This document shows positions 18,952 to 29,079 of a DNA stretch of 34,780 bases, in pieces. The stretch's first letter is position 1, and each line of letters opens with the position of its first letter. The DNA lies in the NCBI GenBank assembly GCA_003235575.1, contig QJVW01000128.1, positions 1 to 34,780 on the forward strand, written 5' to 3'. This DNA is from Candidatus Eiseniibacteriota bacterium. Its GTDB lineage: Bacteria > Eisenbacteria > RBG-16-71-46 > SZUA-252. Both the position numbers and the translations under genes were made by a program. Under the pieces are notes generated by a model. The model was not told the DNA's origin and did no database searches. It worked only from the letters and a program-made list of their open reading frames with translations.

Positions 18952-19809
18952 CTACTTGCCGTCGTTCCCCTTCTTGGTGGAATCGGCGGCGGCCCGTTCC
19001 GCTTCCATCTTCGCCTTGGTCGCGGCGGCGGCCTTCTTGCTTTCGGCAACCTTCGCGGCGGCCTCTTCCTTGGCCTTGGCGGCCTTCGCCGCCTCCGCGG
19101 CTTTCGCCTGCGCCTCCGCCTTCTTGCCCTCGGCCTGCTTCGCCAGATACGCGTCGCGCGGCATGATGCGAACCGACTTCACCGTCGTCCACTCGAGCGG
19201 CTTCGACATCTCGCCGCCCATGCCGGGATTCCCGGCGACCGGCGTATTCGCGATGGCGTCGAGCACGTCGAGCCCTTCGAACACTCTGCCGAAGGCCGTG
19301 TAGTGACCGTCGAGATGCGGCGCGGTGCCGTGCATCATGAAGAACTGCGAGCCGGCGGAATTGGGCGTCCCGCTGTTCGCCATGGAAAGCACGCCCTTCA
19401 CGTGGCGATGCGTATTGAACTCGTCCTTGATCTTGTACCCGGGATCGCCGGTGCCCAGATCGGGCGCCTTCGCGTTCTTCGACTTCGGGTCACCCCCCTG
19501 GATCATGAACCCCTTGATGATCCGGTGGAATCCGGTCCCGTCGAAGAACCCCTGCCGCGCCAGCTTCTTGAAGTTGGCGACGGTCTGCGGCGCGTCCTTC
19601 GGCCAGAATTCGATCGCCATCGTGCCCCTCGACGTCTCCATCACGGCGATTTCATCCACGGCCGCACCCGCCTTTCCTTCCGCTGCCTTCGCATTCGGCG
19701 CCTTGGCGGCTGCCTTCGAGGCCGGGGGATCCGCGGCCAGCGCCGCGCCCGCCACCAACAGACCCGCGGCCGTCATCCCCACCACACCACGAATGGACAT
19801 CCGAAACAT
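18952..19809 (-). CDS. Secreted cyclophilin-type peptidyl-prolyl isomerase with Lys/Ala/Glu-rich C-terminal tail
   Basis: Signal peptide; FDGTGFHRIIKGFMIQGGDP, GVLSMANSGTPNSAGSQFFMMHG, LDGHYTAFGRV; GAGGAGG SD. Confidence 0.94.
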   Translation of the reverse strand: MFRMSIRGVVGMTAAGLLVAGAALAADPPASKAAAKAPNAKAAEGKAGAAVDEIAVMETSRGTMAIEFWPKDAPQTVANFKKLARQGFFDGTGFHRIIKGFMIQGGDPKSKNAKAPDLGTGDPGYKIKDEFNTHRHVKGVLSMANSGTPNSAGSQFFMMHGTAPHLDGHYTAFGRVFEGLDVLDAIANTPVAGNPGMGGEMSKPLEWTTVKSVRIMPRDAYLAKQAEGKKAEAQAKAAEAAKAAKAKEEAAAKVAESKKAAAATKAKMEAERAAADSTKKGNDGK

Positions 19810-19835
19810 TGCACCTCCTCGTATTCGGGTCGACA

Positions 19836-21083
19836 TCATCCCTTGCTTTTCTCCTTCGTTTTCAACAGCCGAATGATCCGGCGCTGACGCTCCAGTTCCC
19901 GTTGCGCGCTTTCGGCGTACACCGGGTCGGACATCACTTGCTCGAAGATCGGAATCGCCTCTTCGTGACGTCCCATCTTGTCCAGCGCCTGGGCCCAGCA
20001 GAACTTCAGGCAGGCGTTGGCGCTATCCCCGCTCAGCCCCTCGTGCGCCACCTCGATCGCCCGCTGGTACCGCGTGGCGTCGTAGTAGGCGTAGGCCATA
20101 TTGCAATAAACACCTTTGTAGTTCTCAGGGTCCGCCCGAACGACCTCGCGGAAGAGCTCCACGGCCCGGTCGGTCTTCTGCGACTTCACGTACGCCTGGG
20201 CGAGATAGTACCGATCCACGGTGCCCAGCGAGTCGCCCAGCGCCTCGTAGTGCTTGATCGTCAGCGGGTAACGCTCCAACTTGAAATTGATCCACGCCAG
20301 CTGCTTCTTGGCGGCGATGTCCAGCGGCGCCAGCTGCAGCACGCGCTGGCAGGCCGCGGCCGCCTCGGCGTAGAGACCGCCCCGAACCGCGATCGTCGCC
20401 AGGGTCCGCGTGATCTCGGGGTCCCGCGGGTTCAGTTCCATCGCCTTGTAGAGCGACGAGATGGCCTCGGCCTGCTTTCCCTCCCGGGAGTAGACATCCC
20501 CCAGCTGACAGTAGACCTCCGCTTCGCGATCCGGGTGATTCTTGACGTAGCGGAATGTCGCGCGGCATATCGACGACGCCTCGTTGTAGTCCCCCACTTC
20601 CATCAGCGCGTGGGCGAGCGCCAGCCGCAACGAGACGTTGTCCGGCGTCAGGGCGACGGCCTGCCGATACGCCGTCGCGGCCTCCTCCGTCTCCCCCAGG
20701 GCCATGTGGGCATCCCCGAGCGTCCGGTAGGCCGAAACGCGCTGCGACGAGACGCGCGTCGCCCGCTCCAGGATCTCCACGGCGTCGGAGTACTGGCCCC
20801 GTTCCACCTGGACGCGACCTAAGCCCGCGAGCGCGTCCTGATCGTTGGGGTCCGCCTCGAGCGCGAGACGGAACTCGCGTTCCGCGTCGTCCAGGAGTCC
20901 GCGACCCAGGAAGTCCGCGCCGGCCTCAAAATGGCCCCGCGACGACATGCCCGGGGCGCGCGCGGTTCCCGAGGTCCCATCGGGTCGGGACGCCTTCGAA
21001 CCGGAGCAGCCGGTGGAGAGCAGGATCAGCGTTGCGCAGACCGCGGTGATGCCGATGGGGTAACGCCGGAATCGCTGATGCAT
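19836..21083 (-). CDS. TPR-repeat lipoprotein
   Basis: Lipobox-like LLSTGC; multiple TPR motifs (ALAGLGRVQVERGQYSDAVEILERA, etc.). Confidence 0.88.
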   Translation of the reverse strand: MHQRFRRYPIGITAVCATLILLSTGCSGSKASRPDGTSGTARAPGMSSRGHFEAGADFLGRGLLDDAEREFRLALEADPNDQDALAGLGRVQVERGQYSDAVEILERATRVSSQRVSAYRTLGDAHMALGETEEAATAYRQAVALTPDNVSLRLALAHALMEVGDYNEASSICRATFRYVKNHPDREAEVYCQLGDVYSREGKQAEAISSLYKAMELNPRDPEITRTLATIAVRGGLYAEAAAACQRVLQLAPLDIAAKKQLAWINFKLERYPLTIKHYEALGDSLGTVDRYYLAQAYVKSQKTDRAVELFREVVRADPENYKGVYCNMAYAYYDATRYQRAIEVAHEGLSGDSANACLKFCWAQALDKMGRHEEAIPIFEQVMSDPVYAESAQRELERQRRIIRLLKTKEKSKG

Positions 21084-21148
21084 CGGTCGGTGCCTCCCTG
21101 GATGGCGCCGCGGCGCATGGCGCGCCGGTAACGCGGCGGCCGGATGAA

Positions 21149-22063
21149 TCAGCGTGCCCCGGCGGCCGCCTTCTTCTGCTGGTCCACGTACTCTTGCAGG
21201 ACCTGAACGCTGTTGCGGGCGCTCTCGGCGACGACCGAGAGCGAATCGATCGAAACCACGCGGCGCCAGTAGTCGAGCGCCGCCCCGTAGATGCCGGCGT
21301 CGGCGAACGCGACGCCCATGTTGTAGAGCGCTTCCTGATTGTTCGGTTCGAGTTGGAGCGCGCGCCGGTAGAGCCCGGTCGCGTCGGGGTGCCGTCCCTG
21401 CCCGTAGTAGGCGTTCCCCAGATTGCAGAGGGCGCGCACGTTCGTCGAGTCGAGATCGAGCGCCTTCTTGTACGCGCGAACCGCCTCGTCGATGGTTCCC
21501 GTCTCGGCGCGGATGAGGCCGATGCTGACGTAGGCGTCGGCGATGGGCGGCGTGAGCGTGGTCGCCTTCTTGAACATGGCGAGCGCGTCGTCCCGCTTGC
21601 CGAGCAGCATGTAATAGGTGCCGAGGTTGTAGTGCGCCGCGGAGTCCTTCGGGTTCAGCTTTACCGCCTTCTGGAACGCGGACTTCGCGTCGTCGTAGCG
21701 GCGGAGGTCCATGTAGACGGCCCCGACGCTGACCCAGGCGGTGGAATTGCTGGGATCGAGCGCCGCCATCTTCTGGAAGGCCTTTTCCGCTTCGTCGTAC
21801 TGGTGCGCGCGGCGGTAGGCGGATCCCAGGGCCAGCCACGAATTGGTGTCCTTGGGGCTCTTCTTCGTAAGCGCCGTCGCCTCTTCCACGCTCATCGGCC
21901 GCGGGGCGGAGCGGGAAACGCTCTGGGTCTGGGGCGGCGTCGCGGCGGGCGGATCGGCGGCCGACGCGACCGCGACGGCAAGGACCAACGCCGCCGCCAC
22001 GGCCAGGGCCGCGGGCGGAACGGTTCGGAAATCGATTAACTTGCTCTGCTTCATCGAGTTCAT
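21149..22063 (-). CDS. Secreted/membrane TPR-repeat protein
   Basis: N-terminal hydrophobic segment; tandem TPRs (AWVSVGAVYMDLRRYDDAKSAFQKAVKLNP...); GAAGGAG SD. Confidence 0.88.
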   Translation of the reverse strand: MNSMKQSKLIDFRTVPPAALAVAAALVLAVAVASAADPPAATPPQTQSVSRSAPRPMSVEEATALTKKSPKDTNSWLALGSAYRRAHQYDEAEKAFQKMAALDPSNSTAWVSVGAVYMDLRRYDDAKSAFQKAVKLNPKDSAAHYNLGTYYMLLGKRDDALAMFKKATTLTPPIADAYVSIGLIRAETGTIDEAVRAYKKALDLDSTNVRALCNLGNAYYGQGRHPDATGLYRRALQLEPNNQEALYNMGVAFADAGIYGAALDYWRRVVSIDSLSVVAESARNSVQVLQEYVDQQKKAAAGAR

Positions 22064-22089
22064 GGGGGGCTCCTTCAGGGTCGGACGTT

Positions 22090-22118
22090 ACGCTATCTAC
22101 TCCATACCCCGAAGTCAA
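22090..22118 (-). promoter_or_regulatory. Possible sigma-70-like promoter upstream of the TPR gene
   Basis: TTGACT - 17 nt - TAGCGT on minus strand; -10 match is weak. Confidence 0.3.
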
Positions 22119-22175
22119 CCCGCTTCTCCGTTGCGCCGCAAGGGATTGTGCGGAACCGAGTCCGCCCGCACCGCC

Positions 22176-23690
22176 TCACCGCGCGCCGGTCGCCCCTCCC
22201 GGAACGGGCGCTCGGAACTGGAGCGCCTCCGCGATGTGTGTTCCGGCCACACGGCCGCCGCCCTCGAGATCGGCGATGGTTCGCGCCACGCGCCGTACGC
22301 GCTGCACGCCGCGGGCCGAGAGCCCGAATCGCTCCACCGCGAGCGTGAGGAGCCCCCGCGTCGCGACATCGAGGGGATCGACGCGATCGAGATCCGCCGC
22401 GGTGAGCGCGGCGTTTCGCGCGGGGCCGCGCCGCCGTGACGCTTGGGCGCGGGCGGCGAGCACGCGGGCGCGAACCCGGGCCGACGATTCCCCCTCACCA
22501 CGCCCCAGAAGCCGCGCCGCATCGATCGCCGGCACCTCCAGGAAGAGATCGACGCGGTCGAGCATGGGGCCCGACACCTTCCCCCAGTAGTGCAGGACGG
22601 CGTCCTGGCCGCAGCGGCATCCGCGACGCGCATCGCCGCGGTAGCCGCAGGGGCAGGGATTCATCGCCGCGACCAGCGAGAACGCGGCGGGGAACCGGAC
22701 GGCGCCGGCCGCGCGCACGATCGTGATCGCGCCTTCCTCGACGGGCTGCCGCAACGCTTCCAGCACGCTTCGCCGGTACTCGGGCAGTTCGTCGAGAAAG
22801 AGGACGCCGTGGTGGGCCAGGCTCGCCTCGCCGGGGAGCGGTCCCCGGCCCCCACCGACCATCCCGGCGTCCGAGATCGAATGATGCGGCGCGCGAAACG
22901 GCGGGTGGACGATCAAGCCGGACCCCGGCGCCAGGCGCCCCGCCACCGAGTGAATCGTCGTCACTTCGATCGCCTCTTCCTCCGAGAGCGGCGGCAGGAT
23001 CCCCGGCAACGCCCGCGCGAGCATCGTCTTTCCCGCGCCCGGGGGCCCGACGAAGAGGAGGTTGTGGCCGCCCGCCGCCGCGATCTCGAGCGCGCGGCGG
23101 GCGAGATCCTGGCCGCGCACGGCCGCGAGATCGAGCGGCGAAGGTTCCGAGGCCGGCGTGGAGCTGGTCGACGCGGGCGCGGCGGGGCCGTCGCCGCGCA
23201 GATCGCCGAGGGTTCCCAGGAGCGACGTCGGCACGTCGGAGAGGGCGCGCGCATCGCGCGCGTTCTCTCGTGAGAGCCAAACCGGGCCGAAGCCGTGCCG
23301 CCGCGCCATGACCAGGACCGCCAGCACGCCGCGGGCGGCGCGGACCGTCCCGTCGAGGCCCAGTTCGCCGACGAACACGCCCTCCGCGAGCGGGCGCCCG
23401 GAGGGAATCTGCCCGGACGCGAGGAGAAGCGCGACCGCGATCGGAAGATCGAAGCCCGCGCCCTCTTTCCGCACGTGGGCCGGCGCCAGATTGATCGTGA
23501 TCCTGCGCGCGGGAAATTCGTAGCCGCAATTTCGGACGGCGGCCAGGACGCGCTCGCGGCTCTCCCGGACGGCCGCGTCCGGCAGTCCGACGATGGTGAA
23601 CGTCGGAAGACCGGTGCCGAGATCCGCCTCGACCTCGACGGGACGCGCCTCGACGCCGACGAGCGCGCAGGTGCGCACGCGCGCGGTCAT
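22176..23690 (-). CDS. YifB/ComM family Mg-chelatase-like AAA ATPase
   Basis: VEVEADLGTGLPTFTIVGLPDAAVRESRERVLAA, FVGPPGAGKTMLARALPGILP, FRAPHHSISDAGMVGGG, NPCPCGY. Confidence 0.95.
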   Translation of the reverse strand: MTARVRTCALVGVEARPVEVEADLGTGLPTFTIVGLPDAAVRESRERVLAAVRNCGYEFPARRITINLAPAHVRKEGAGFDLPIAVALLLASGQIPSGRPLAEGVFVGELGLDGTVRAARGVLAVLVMARRHGFGPVWLSRENARDARALSDVPTSLLGTLGDLRGDGPAAPASTSSTPASEPSPLDLAAVRGQDLARRALEIAAAGGHNLLFVGPPGAGKTMLARALPGILPPLSEEEAIEVTTIHSVAGRLAPGSGLIVHPPFRAPHHSISDAGMVGGGRGPLPGEASLAHHGVLFLDELPEYRRSVLEALRQPVEEGAITIVRAAGAVRFPAAFSLVAAMNPCPCGYRGDARRGCRCGQDAVLHYWGKVSGPMLDRVDLFLEVPAIDAARLLGRGEGESSARVRARVLAARAQASRRRGPARNAALTAADLDRVDPLDVATRGLLTLAVERFGLSARGVQRVRRVARTIADLEGGGRVAGTHIAEALQFRAPVPGGATGAR

Positions 23691-23742
23691 GGTTGCCTTT
23701 CCGGGGGAGAGCGGGGGTTCGTGCGTCGGGGGCCGGTCGGCT

Positions 23743-24522
23743 CTAGGTTTCCTTGTACAGCAACGGCTCCAGGCGTTCGCGCAGTTCCTCGTGCGACGCG
23801 ACGGCGAGGCGGGGCTTGATCGTTCCCCGGTGCGCCGGATCGCCCGCGTTCGGAATCAAGGTGAGGTGGATCGAGTAGAGACCCAGCCGATTGGCGCCGT
23901 CGATGTCGTGGAACAGCGAGTCGCCGATCATCGCCACCGATTCCGCCGGGAGCGACCAGGCGGCCAGCGCCGCGCGAAACGCTTCCGCGCGCGGCTTCCG
24001 CACGCCGATGTCCGCCGACACGACGAACGGATCGAAGTAGCGCCGCATCTTGACGCGCTTCGCGACGCGCGCGACGTAGGGCCCGTCCGTGGCGTTCGAG
24101 AGGACCGCGAGCGGGATGCCGCGTTTGCGCAGGAACGCCAGCGTCTTCACCGCGCCCGGCAGCGCGACGATGCAGCCCTCCTCGTACGCGAAGTAGGCGC
24201 GAAGGGCCGCCTTGAGGGCCGCCATCCCCGGCACGCGGATGCCTGCGTCGTCCAGCGCCTCCGCCAGCGACGTCGTGGCGTCGATCTCGCGCCCCGTCTG
24301 GTCGGCCGTGAGCCGGTTCCGCTCGCGGATGTCCATCAGACGCGCGACGAATTCCTCGCCGGCCTCCTCCGGCGGCAGAATCCCCTTCTGCGCCAGGTGC
24401 CGCGCCAGGCGTTCCGTGCAGGGCCTGGCCACGACGTCCGCGTAGTCGGTTCGCGTGGAGGTCATGCTCGGATCGAGTCCGATGAGTGTGTTGCCGAAAT
24501 CGAAGATCGCTGCTCGGAGCAC
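23743..24522 (-). CDS. HAD-superfamily hydrolase
   Basis: AAIFDFGNTLIGLD, LAVLSNATDG, KPRAEAFRAAL, AMIGDSLFHDIDGANRLGLYSI; start codon approximate. Confidence 0.85.
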   Translation of the reverse strand: MLRAAIFDFGNTLIGLDPSMTSTRTDYADVVARPCTERLARHLAQKGILPPEEAGEEFVARLMDIRERNRLTADQTGREIDATTSLAEALDDAGIRVPGMAALKAALRAYFAYEEGCIVALPGAVKTLAFLRKRGIPLAVLSNATDGPYVARVAKRVKMRRYFDPFVVSADIGVRKPRAEAFRAALAAWSLPAESVAMIGDSLFHDIDGANRLGLYSIHLTLIPNAGDPAHRGTIKPRLAVASHEELRERLEPLLYKET

Positions 24523-24619
24523 GGGAACGCTCGTTCGGGGTATGATCGGCGGGAGACCGAAGGGACGTGCGTGAAACTCTAGGGCGCGCGCCCGCCGGGG
24601 GTCAAGCGCGGAGGCGTGC

Positions 24620-25513
24620 GTGGGATCGGATGCGGGAGTCGCGATCGTCGGGGCCGGTGCGCTGGGAACGCTGCTCGCATCGCGTCTCGCGCGCGGCGGC
24701 GGCGCGGTGCGCGTCCTCGCGCGGCGGCGGGACCGGGCCCTGGCGCTTCGTCGCGAGGCGCCCGACGCCGTGACGACCGCGGAACCCACCGATCTCCTTC
24801 CCGCGGCCCTTGTCGTTCTCTGCGTCAAATCCCACGACACCGCGGATGCCGCGCGCCGGATCGCCGCGGCGCTGGCCGCGAATCCCGCGCCGGTCGTGTC
24901 GCTGCAGAACGGCTGGGGCCACATGGACGTGCTCGCGGCCTCCTTGCCTCCGGTTCCCTTGGTCGCGGGGACGACGACGCTCGGCGCCTATTGGGACGAG
25001 GCGGGCCGCTACCACGTCTCCCTCGCGGGCGTGACGGTGTTCGCCGCCTGGAGCGAGGGCGGCGAGCGGCACGCCGCCGACGCCGCGGCGCGCTTTCAGG
25101 CCGCCGGGCTGACCGCGACGATCGCCGGCGACGCGCGCGATCTCCTCTGGCGGAAGCTGGTGCTGAACACGGCGGTGAATCCGATCACCGCCGTTCGCGG
25201 CGTTCCGAACGGCGCGGTCCGAACGACGCCCGATCTCTGGTCGCTTTCCCTGGCCGCGGCGCGCGAGGCCGTGGCGGTCGGCGCCGCGCGAGGACACCTG
25301 CGGGCCGCGTACGACCCCGAACCCGAGCTGGAGCGACTCCTTCGCGATACGGCGGAGAACAGGTCCTCGATGGCGCAGGACGTGGCGCGGGGGCGGCGCA
25401 CCGAGAGCGACGCGATCGTCGGGAGCGTCCTCCGCGAAGGCGCCGCGGCCGGCGTGGAGACGCCGGTCATCGCGTCGCTTGCGACGCTTCTCGCGGGAAT
25501 CGAGACGCGCTAG
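24620..25513 (+). CDS. panE: 2-dehydropantoate 2-reductase (ketopantoate reductase) family
   Basis: VAIVGAGALGTLLASRLARGG, VLCVKSHDT, QNGWGH, KLVLNTAVNPITAVRGVPNG, SSMAQDVARGRRTESDAIVG; GTG start. Confidence 0.88.
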   Translation: MGSDAGVAIVGAGALGTLLASRLARGGGAVRVLARRRDRALALRREAPDAVTTAEPTDLLPAALVVLCVKSHDTADAARRIAAALAANPAPVVSLQNGWGHMDVLAASLPPVPLVAGTTTLGAYWDEAGRYHVSLAGVTVFAAWSEGGERHAADAAARFQAAGLTATIAGDARDLLWRKLVLNTAVNPITAVRGVPNGAVRTTPDLWSLSLAAAREAVAVGAARGHLRAAYDPEPELERLLRDTAENRSSMAQDVARGRRTESDAIVGSVLREGAAAGVETPVIASLATLLAGIETR

Positions 25514-26628
25514 GAGGCGGCCGGCGCGTTGGCCGCCATGCGCCGCATCGCCTCTCGAATCAGCGTTCCCTGCTGCGTCGTCGAGACGCCGGAGTCGGTG
25601 CCGATGGAACGAAGCCGGCCCGACACGAAGAGATCCTCGACGGCGGCGCCGATCGCGGCGGCCGCGGCCGGCTGGCCCACGTGCTCCAGAAGCATCTGCC
25701 CCGCGAGCACCGCGCCGATCGGCGAGGCGACGTTGCGGCCCGCGTGCTTGGGCGCGGAACCGTGGATCGGCTCGAACATCGAAGCCTTTCCGGGGTGGAT
25801 GTTCCCCGACGCTGCCACGCCCATGCCGCCCTGAATGGCGGCGCCGAGATCGGTGAAGATGTCCCCGAACATGTTCGAGACGACGACGGTGTCGAACGAC
25901 TCCGGATTCTTGACCAGCCACATGCAGGCCGCGTCGATGTAGGCGTGGTCCCGCGTGACGTCCGGGTATTCCCCGCCCACTTCCTCGAAGACGCGGGTCC
26001 AGAGATCCATGGCGCCCACGGCGTTCGCCTTGTCGACCAGCGTCAGCTTCTTGTCCTTCGCGCGGCGCCGGCAAAGGTCGAAGGAGTAGCGCACCACCCG
26101 TTCGACGCCCTTCCGCGTGAAGATCATCTCCTGCATGGCCACTTCGTCCGCGGTTCCCTTCTTGAGAAAGCCGCCGATCCCCGCGTAGACGTCCTCGGTG
26201 TTCTCGCGGACGACGATCAGGTCGATGTCCCGCGGCCCCTTCCCCTTCAACGGGCAGAGGTGCTCCGCGAAGAGGCGGATCGGTCGCAGATTGACGTAGA
26301 GGTCGAGGCCGAAGCGGATGCCGGAGATGATGGCGCGCTCCAGGACTCCCACCGGTAGCCGCGGATCCCCGATGGCGCCGAGGAGGATCGCGTCGTGCCC
26401 CTTCATCTCCTCGAGCGCGCTCGCCGGGAGCGCTTCCTTCGTCTTCAGATAATGCTCGGCGCCGAAGGGGTAGTCGGTCCACGCGACGGCGAAGCCGAAG
26501 ATCTCGGCCGCGAGCTCGATCGTCTCGCGCGCCTCCCGTGTTACTTCGGGTCCGATTCCGTCGCCGCCCAGAACGGCGACACGATAGCGATTAGCCAACG
26601 GAGGCACCTCGTCGCGCCCGGTAGTCAC
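25510..26628 (-). CDS. Isocitrate/isopropylmalate dehydrogenase family (LeuB-like)
   Basis: [73 protein letters not shown]. Confidence 0.9.
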   Translation of the reverse strand: MTTGRDEVPPLANRYRVAVLGGDGIGPEVTREARETIELAAEIFGFAVAWTDYPFGAEHYLKTKEALPASALEEMKGHDAILLGAIGDPRLPVGVLERAIISGIRFGLDLYVNLRPIRLFAEHLCPLKGKGPRDIDLIVVRENTEDVYAGIGGFLKKGTADEVAMQEMIFTRKGVERVVRYSFDLCRRRAKDKKLTLVDKANAVGAMDLWTRVFEEVGGEYPDVTRDHAYIDAACMWLVKNPESFDTVVVSNMFGDIFTDLGAAIQGGMGVAASGNIHPGKASMFEPIHGSAPKHAGRNVASPIGAVLAGQMLLEHVGQPAAAAAIGAAVEDLFVSGRLRSIGTDSGVSTTQQGTLIREAMRRMAANAPAAS

Positions 26629-27850
26629 GGACCGCCGCCTCGAGCTCCTCGTCGGTCAGGGTCGTCTCCCGGGTCTTGGCGAGCCGGAAGATGTGTTCCA
26701 CGAGCGGGCGCTCCGGCTCGTAGCCATGCGTGGTCAACCAGTAGATGACGTTCGATTCGCCCGACATCGGGCCGACGTCGATGATCTGCTTCAGTCCGAG
26801 AAGCCCCGCCGGGACGCTCGAGTAGACGCGGTCCGCCAGCCAGGCGTCCCCCTTCTTCACGGCCTTGATCACCGCCGCGGCGTGAACACCGGTGGCGGTC
26901 CGGAAGGCGTCGCGTCCGATGGCGGGATAGTTGTACGGCAGCGGCACCTTGCAGGTCCGCGACACGAGCTCGGCGTAGGCGGGCAGCGGCCGCAGGTCGG
27001 CGTCGAGCCACCCGAGCAGTTTCAAGTTGATGAGAATGAGATCGAGCGGCGCATTTCCCACGCGTTCGCCGATTCCGAGCATCGTGCCGTGCACGCGGTC
27101 GGCCCCCGCCAGGATGGCCGCCAAGGCGTTCGCGACGGCGAGGTCGCGATCGCGATGGCCGTGCCAGTCGACGCCCACCGCTTCGCCGGTGGCGTCCACC
27201 ACCTCGCGGATGAACCGGACCACGCGGGCGGCGCCCTCGGGCGTCGCGTGTCCCACCGTGTCGGAGACGCAGACGCGTCGCGCGCCGCACCGGACGGCCG
27301 CGGTGTAGAGCTTCCGCAAGATCTCGGGACGGGCGCGCGTCGTGTCCTCGGTGACGTACATGACCGGCACGCCGTTCTTCTCGGCGTACGTCACCGCCTC
27401 CTCCGTGGTGCGGAGGAGCCGGTCCAGATCCCAATCCTCGGCGTACTGGCGAATCGGGCTCGACCCGATGAACGTCGCGGCTTCGATGCGCAGGCCGCTC
27501 TTCTGCGTCAGCTCGATGATGGGATCGATGTCCGCCTTGTGCGTGCGGGCCGCGCAGTAGGGCTCGATCTTCAGCTTCGCGGAGACGATCTCGCGCGCCA
27601 GCGCCAGCGCCGCCTCCTGCGCCCGCGGGCCGGCGCCCGGAAGGCCGATGTCGTTTCCGTGCACGCCGATCTCGGCCTGGTAGTGGAGCGCGCGGATCTT
27701 GTCCTCGATCGAGGGATCGGTGACCGTCGGCGACTGAAGTCCGTCGCGCAGCGTCTCGTCCACCACCTGCACCGCGCGCGGCGGCACGGCCGGCGGCTCG
27801 TCCCCGACGTTCCAGTCGTAGATGAGGTCGCGTTCGTTCTCGTGGCTCAT
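26591..27850 (-). CDS. 2-isopropylmalate synthase/homocitrate synthase-like HMGL-family protein, no obvious C-terminal regulatory domain
   Basis: VDETLRDGLQSP, VCVSDTVGHATPEG, WHGHRDRDLAVANALAAILAGADRVHGTMLGIGERVGNAPLD; start overlaps thiolase stop. Confidence 0.85.
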   Translation of the reverse strand: MSHENERDLIYDWNVGDEPPAVPPRAVQVVDETLRDGLQSPTVTDPSIEDKIRALHYQAEIGVHGNDIGLPGAGPRAQEAALALAREIVSAKLKIEPYCAARTHKADIDPIIELTQKSGLRIEAATFIGSSPIRQYAEDWDLDRLLRTTEEAVTYAEKNGVPVMYVTEDTTRARPEILRKLYTAAVRCGARRVCVSDTVGHATPEGAARVVRFIREVVDATGEAVGVDWHGHRDRDLAVANALAAILAGADRVHGTMLGIGERVGNAPLDLILINLKLLGWLDADLRPLPAYAELVSRTCKVPLPYNYPAIGRDAFRTATGVHAAAVIKAVKKGDAWLADRVYSSVPAGLLGLKQIIDVGPMSGESNVIYWLTTHGYEPERPLVEHIFRLAKTRETTLTDEELEAAVRDYRARRGASVG

Positions 27851-29067
27851 GCCGGATAGGCCTCCACGACGAGCGCGATCCCCTGTCCGCCGCCGATGCA
27901 TGCGGAGGCCACGCCCCAGCGCTTCTTCCGACGGCGCAGTTCGTGGAGCAGCGTCAGGACCAGCCGCGCGCCGGTCGCGCCGAGCGGATGCCCCACCGCG
28001 ATCGCCCCGCCGTTCACGTTCGTCTTCTCGCGCGGGTTGCCCAGCTCCTTTTCCACCGCCAGGTACTGACCCGCGAACGCCTCGTTGATCTCGAACAAGT
28101 CGACGTCGTCGAGCGATAGCCCCGCGCGCTTCAACGCGCCGCGCACCGCCGGGACGGGGCCGATGCCCATCGTGTCGGGGTCGACGCCGGTCACCGACCA
28201 CGCGGCGATCCGTCCCATCGGGGAGAGATCGCGCTTCTCGGCGTGCGCTTCGGTCGTCACCACCATCGCGGCCGCGCCGTCGACGATCCCGCTCGCGTTC
28301 CCGGCCGTCACGAAGGAGTCCTTGCCGAACGCCGGCTTCAGGGCGGCGAGCTTCTCCAGCGTCGCGCCCTCGAAGCAGTGGTCGTCCTTCTCGACGACGC
28401 GCCCGCCCCGACCGGGCAGCGTGACGGGAACGATCTCCTCGGCCAGCACGCCGGTATCGATGGCGCGCCGTCCCTCCGAGATCGAGCGAAACGCGTACGC
28501 GTCCTGCGCCTCGCGCGTGATGCCGTGCCGCCGGGCCAGGTTGTCCGACGTCTGCGCCATGAACAGGCCGCAGTAGGAATCCCGCAGCGCGACGAACAGG
28601 GAGTCCTCGAACCCGTCCGTCTGGCCGAAGCGCAGGCCCGACCGCGCGCCGCGCAGGGAGAAGGGGGCCTGGCTCAGGTTCTCCATGCCGCCCGCCAGCA
28701 CGAAGTTCGCCTCGTCCAGCATGCAGAGGTGCGCGGCGGTCACCAGCGCCTGGATGCCCGAGCCGCAGAGCCGGTTCACGGTGAGCGCGGGTACGGGGAC
28801 CGGAACCCCCGCGTGCAGCGCGACGTGCCGCGCTCCGTAGATCGCGTCGCCGCTCGTCTGCATCGCGTTCCCCATGACGACGTGATCGAAGATGTCGGCG
28901 GGCACGTTGCTCCGCTCCATCGCCGCTTTCGCCGCGATGGCGCCGAGCTCGATGGCCGAAACGTCCTTCAGGGCGCCGCCGGGTTTTCCGTCGCCCGCCC
29001 TACCGCCGACCCACTCCGCCATCGGCGTGCGGGCTCCATTCACGATGACCACGGAGGCTCGATTCAT
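27847..29067 (-). CDS. Acetyl-CoA C-acyltransferase (thiolase)
   Basis: [47 protein letters not shown]. Confidence 0.95.
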   Translation of the reverse strand: MNRASVVIVNGARTPMAEWVGGRAGDGKPGGALKDVSAIELGAIAAKAAMERSNVPADIFDHVVMGNAMQTSGDAIYGARHVALHAGVPVPVPALTVNRLCGSGIQALVTAAHLCMLDEANFVLAGGMENLSQAPFSLRGARSGLRFGQTDGFEDSLFVALRDSYCGLFMAQTSDNLARRHGITREAQDAYAFRSISEGRRAIDTGVLAEEIVPVTLPGRGGRVVEKDDHCFEGATLEKLAALKPAFGKDSFVTAGNASGIVDGAAAMVVTTEAHAEKRDLSPMGRIAAWSVTGVDPDTMGIGPVPAVRGALKRAGLSLDDVDLFEINEAFAGQYLAVEKELGNPREKTNVNGGAIAVGHPLGATGARLVLTLLHELRRRKKRWGVASACIGGGQGIALVVEAYPA

Positions 29068-29079
29068 GTCAGGACCGTC

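Noticed and set aside
21083-22118. N-terminal extension of the TPR lipoprotein ORF
   Set aside because: Shadow of the neighbouring TPR gene; the lipoprotein signal MHQRFRRYPIGITAVCATLILLSTGC marks the true start.
24602-26482. 626-aa minus-strand ORF overlapping panE and the leuB-like gene
   Set aside because: Arg-rich shadow frame; both overlapping genes have clear family motifs.
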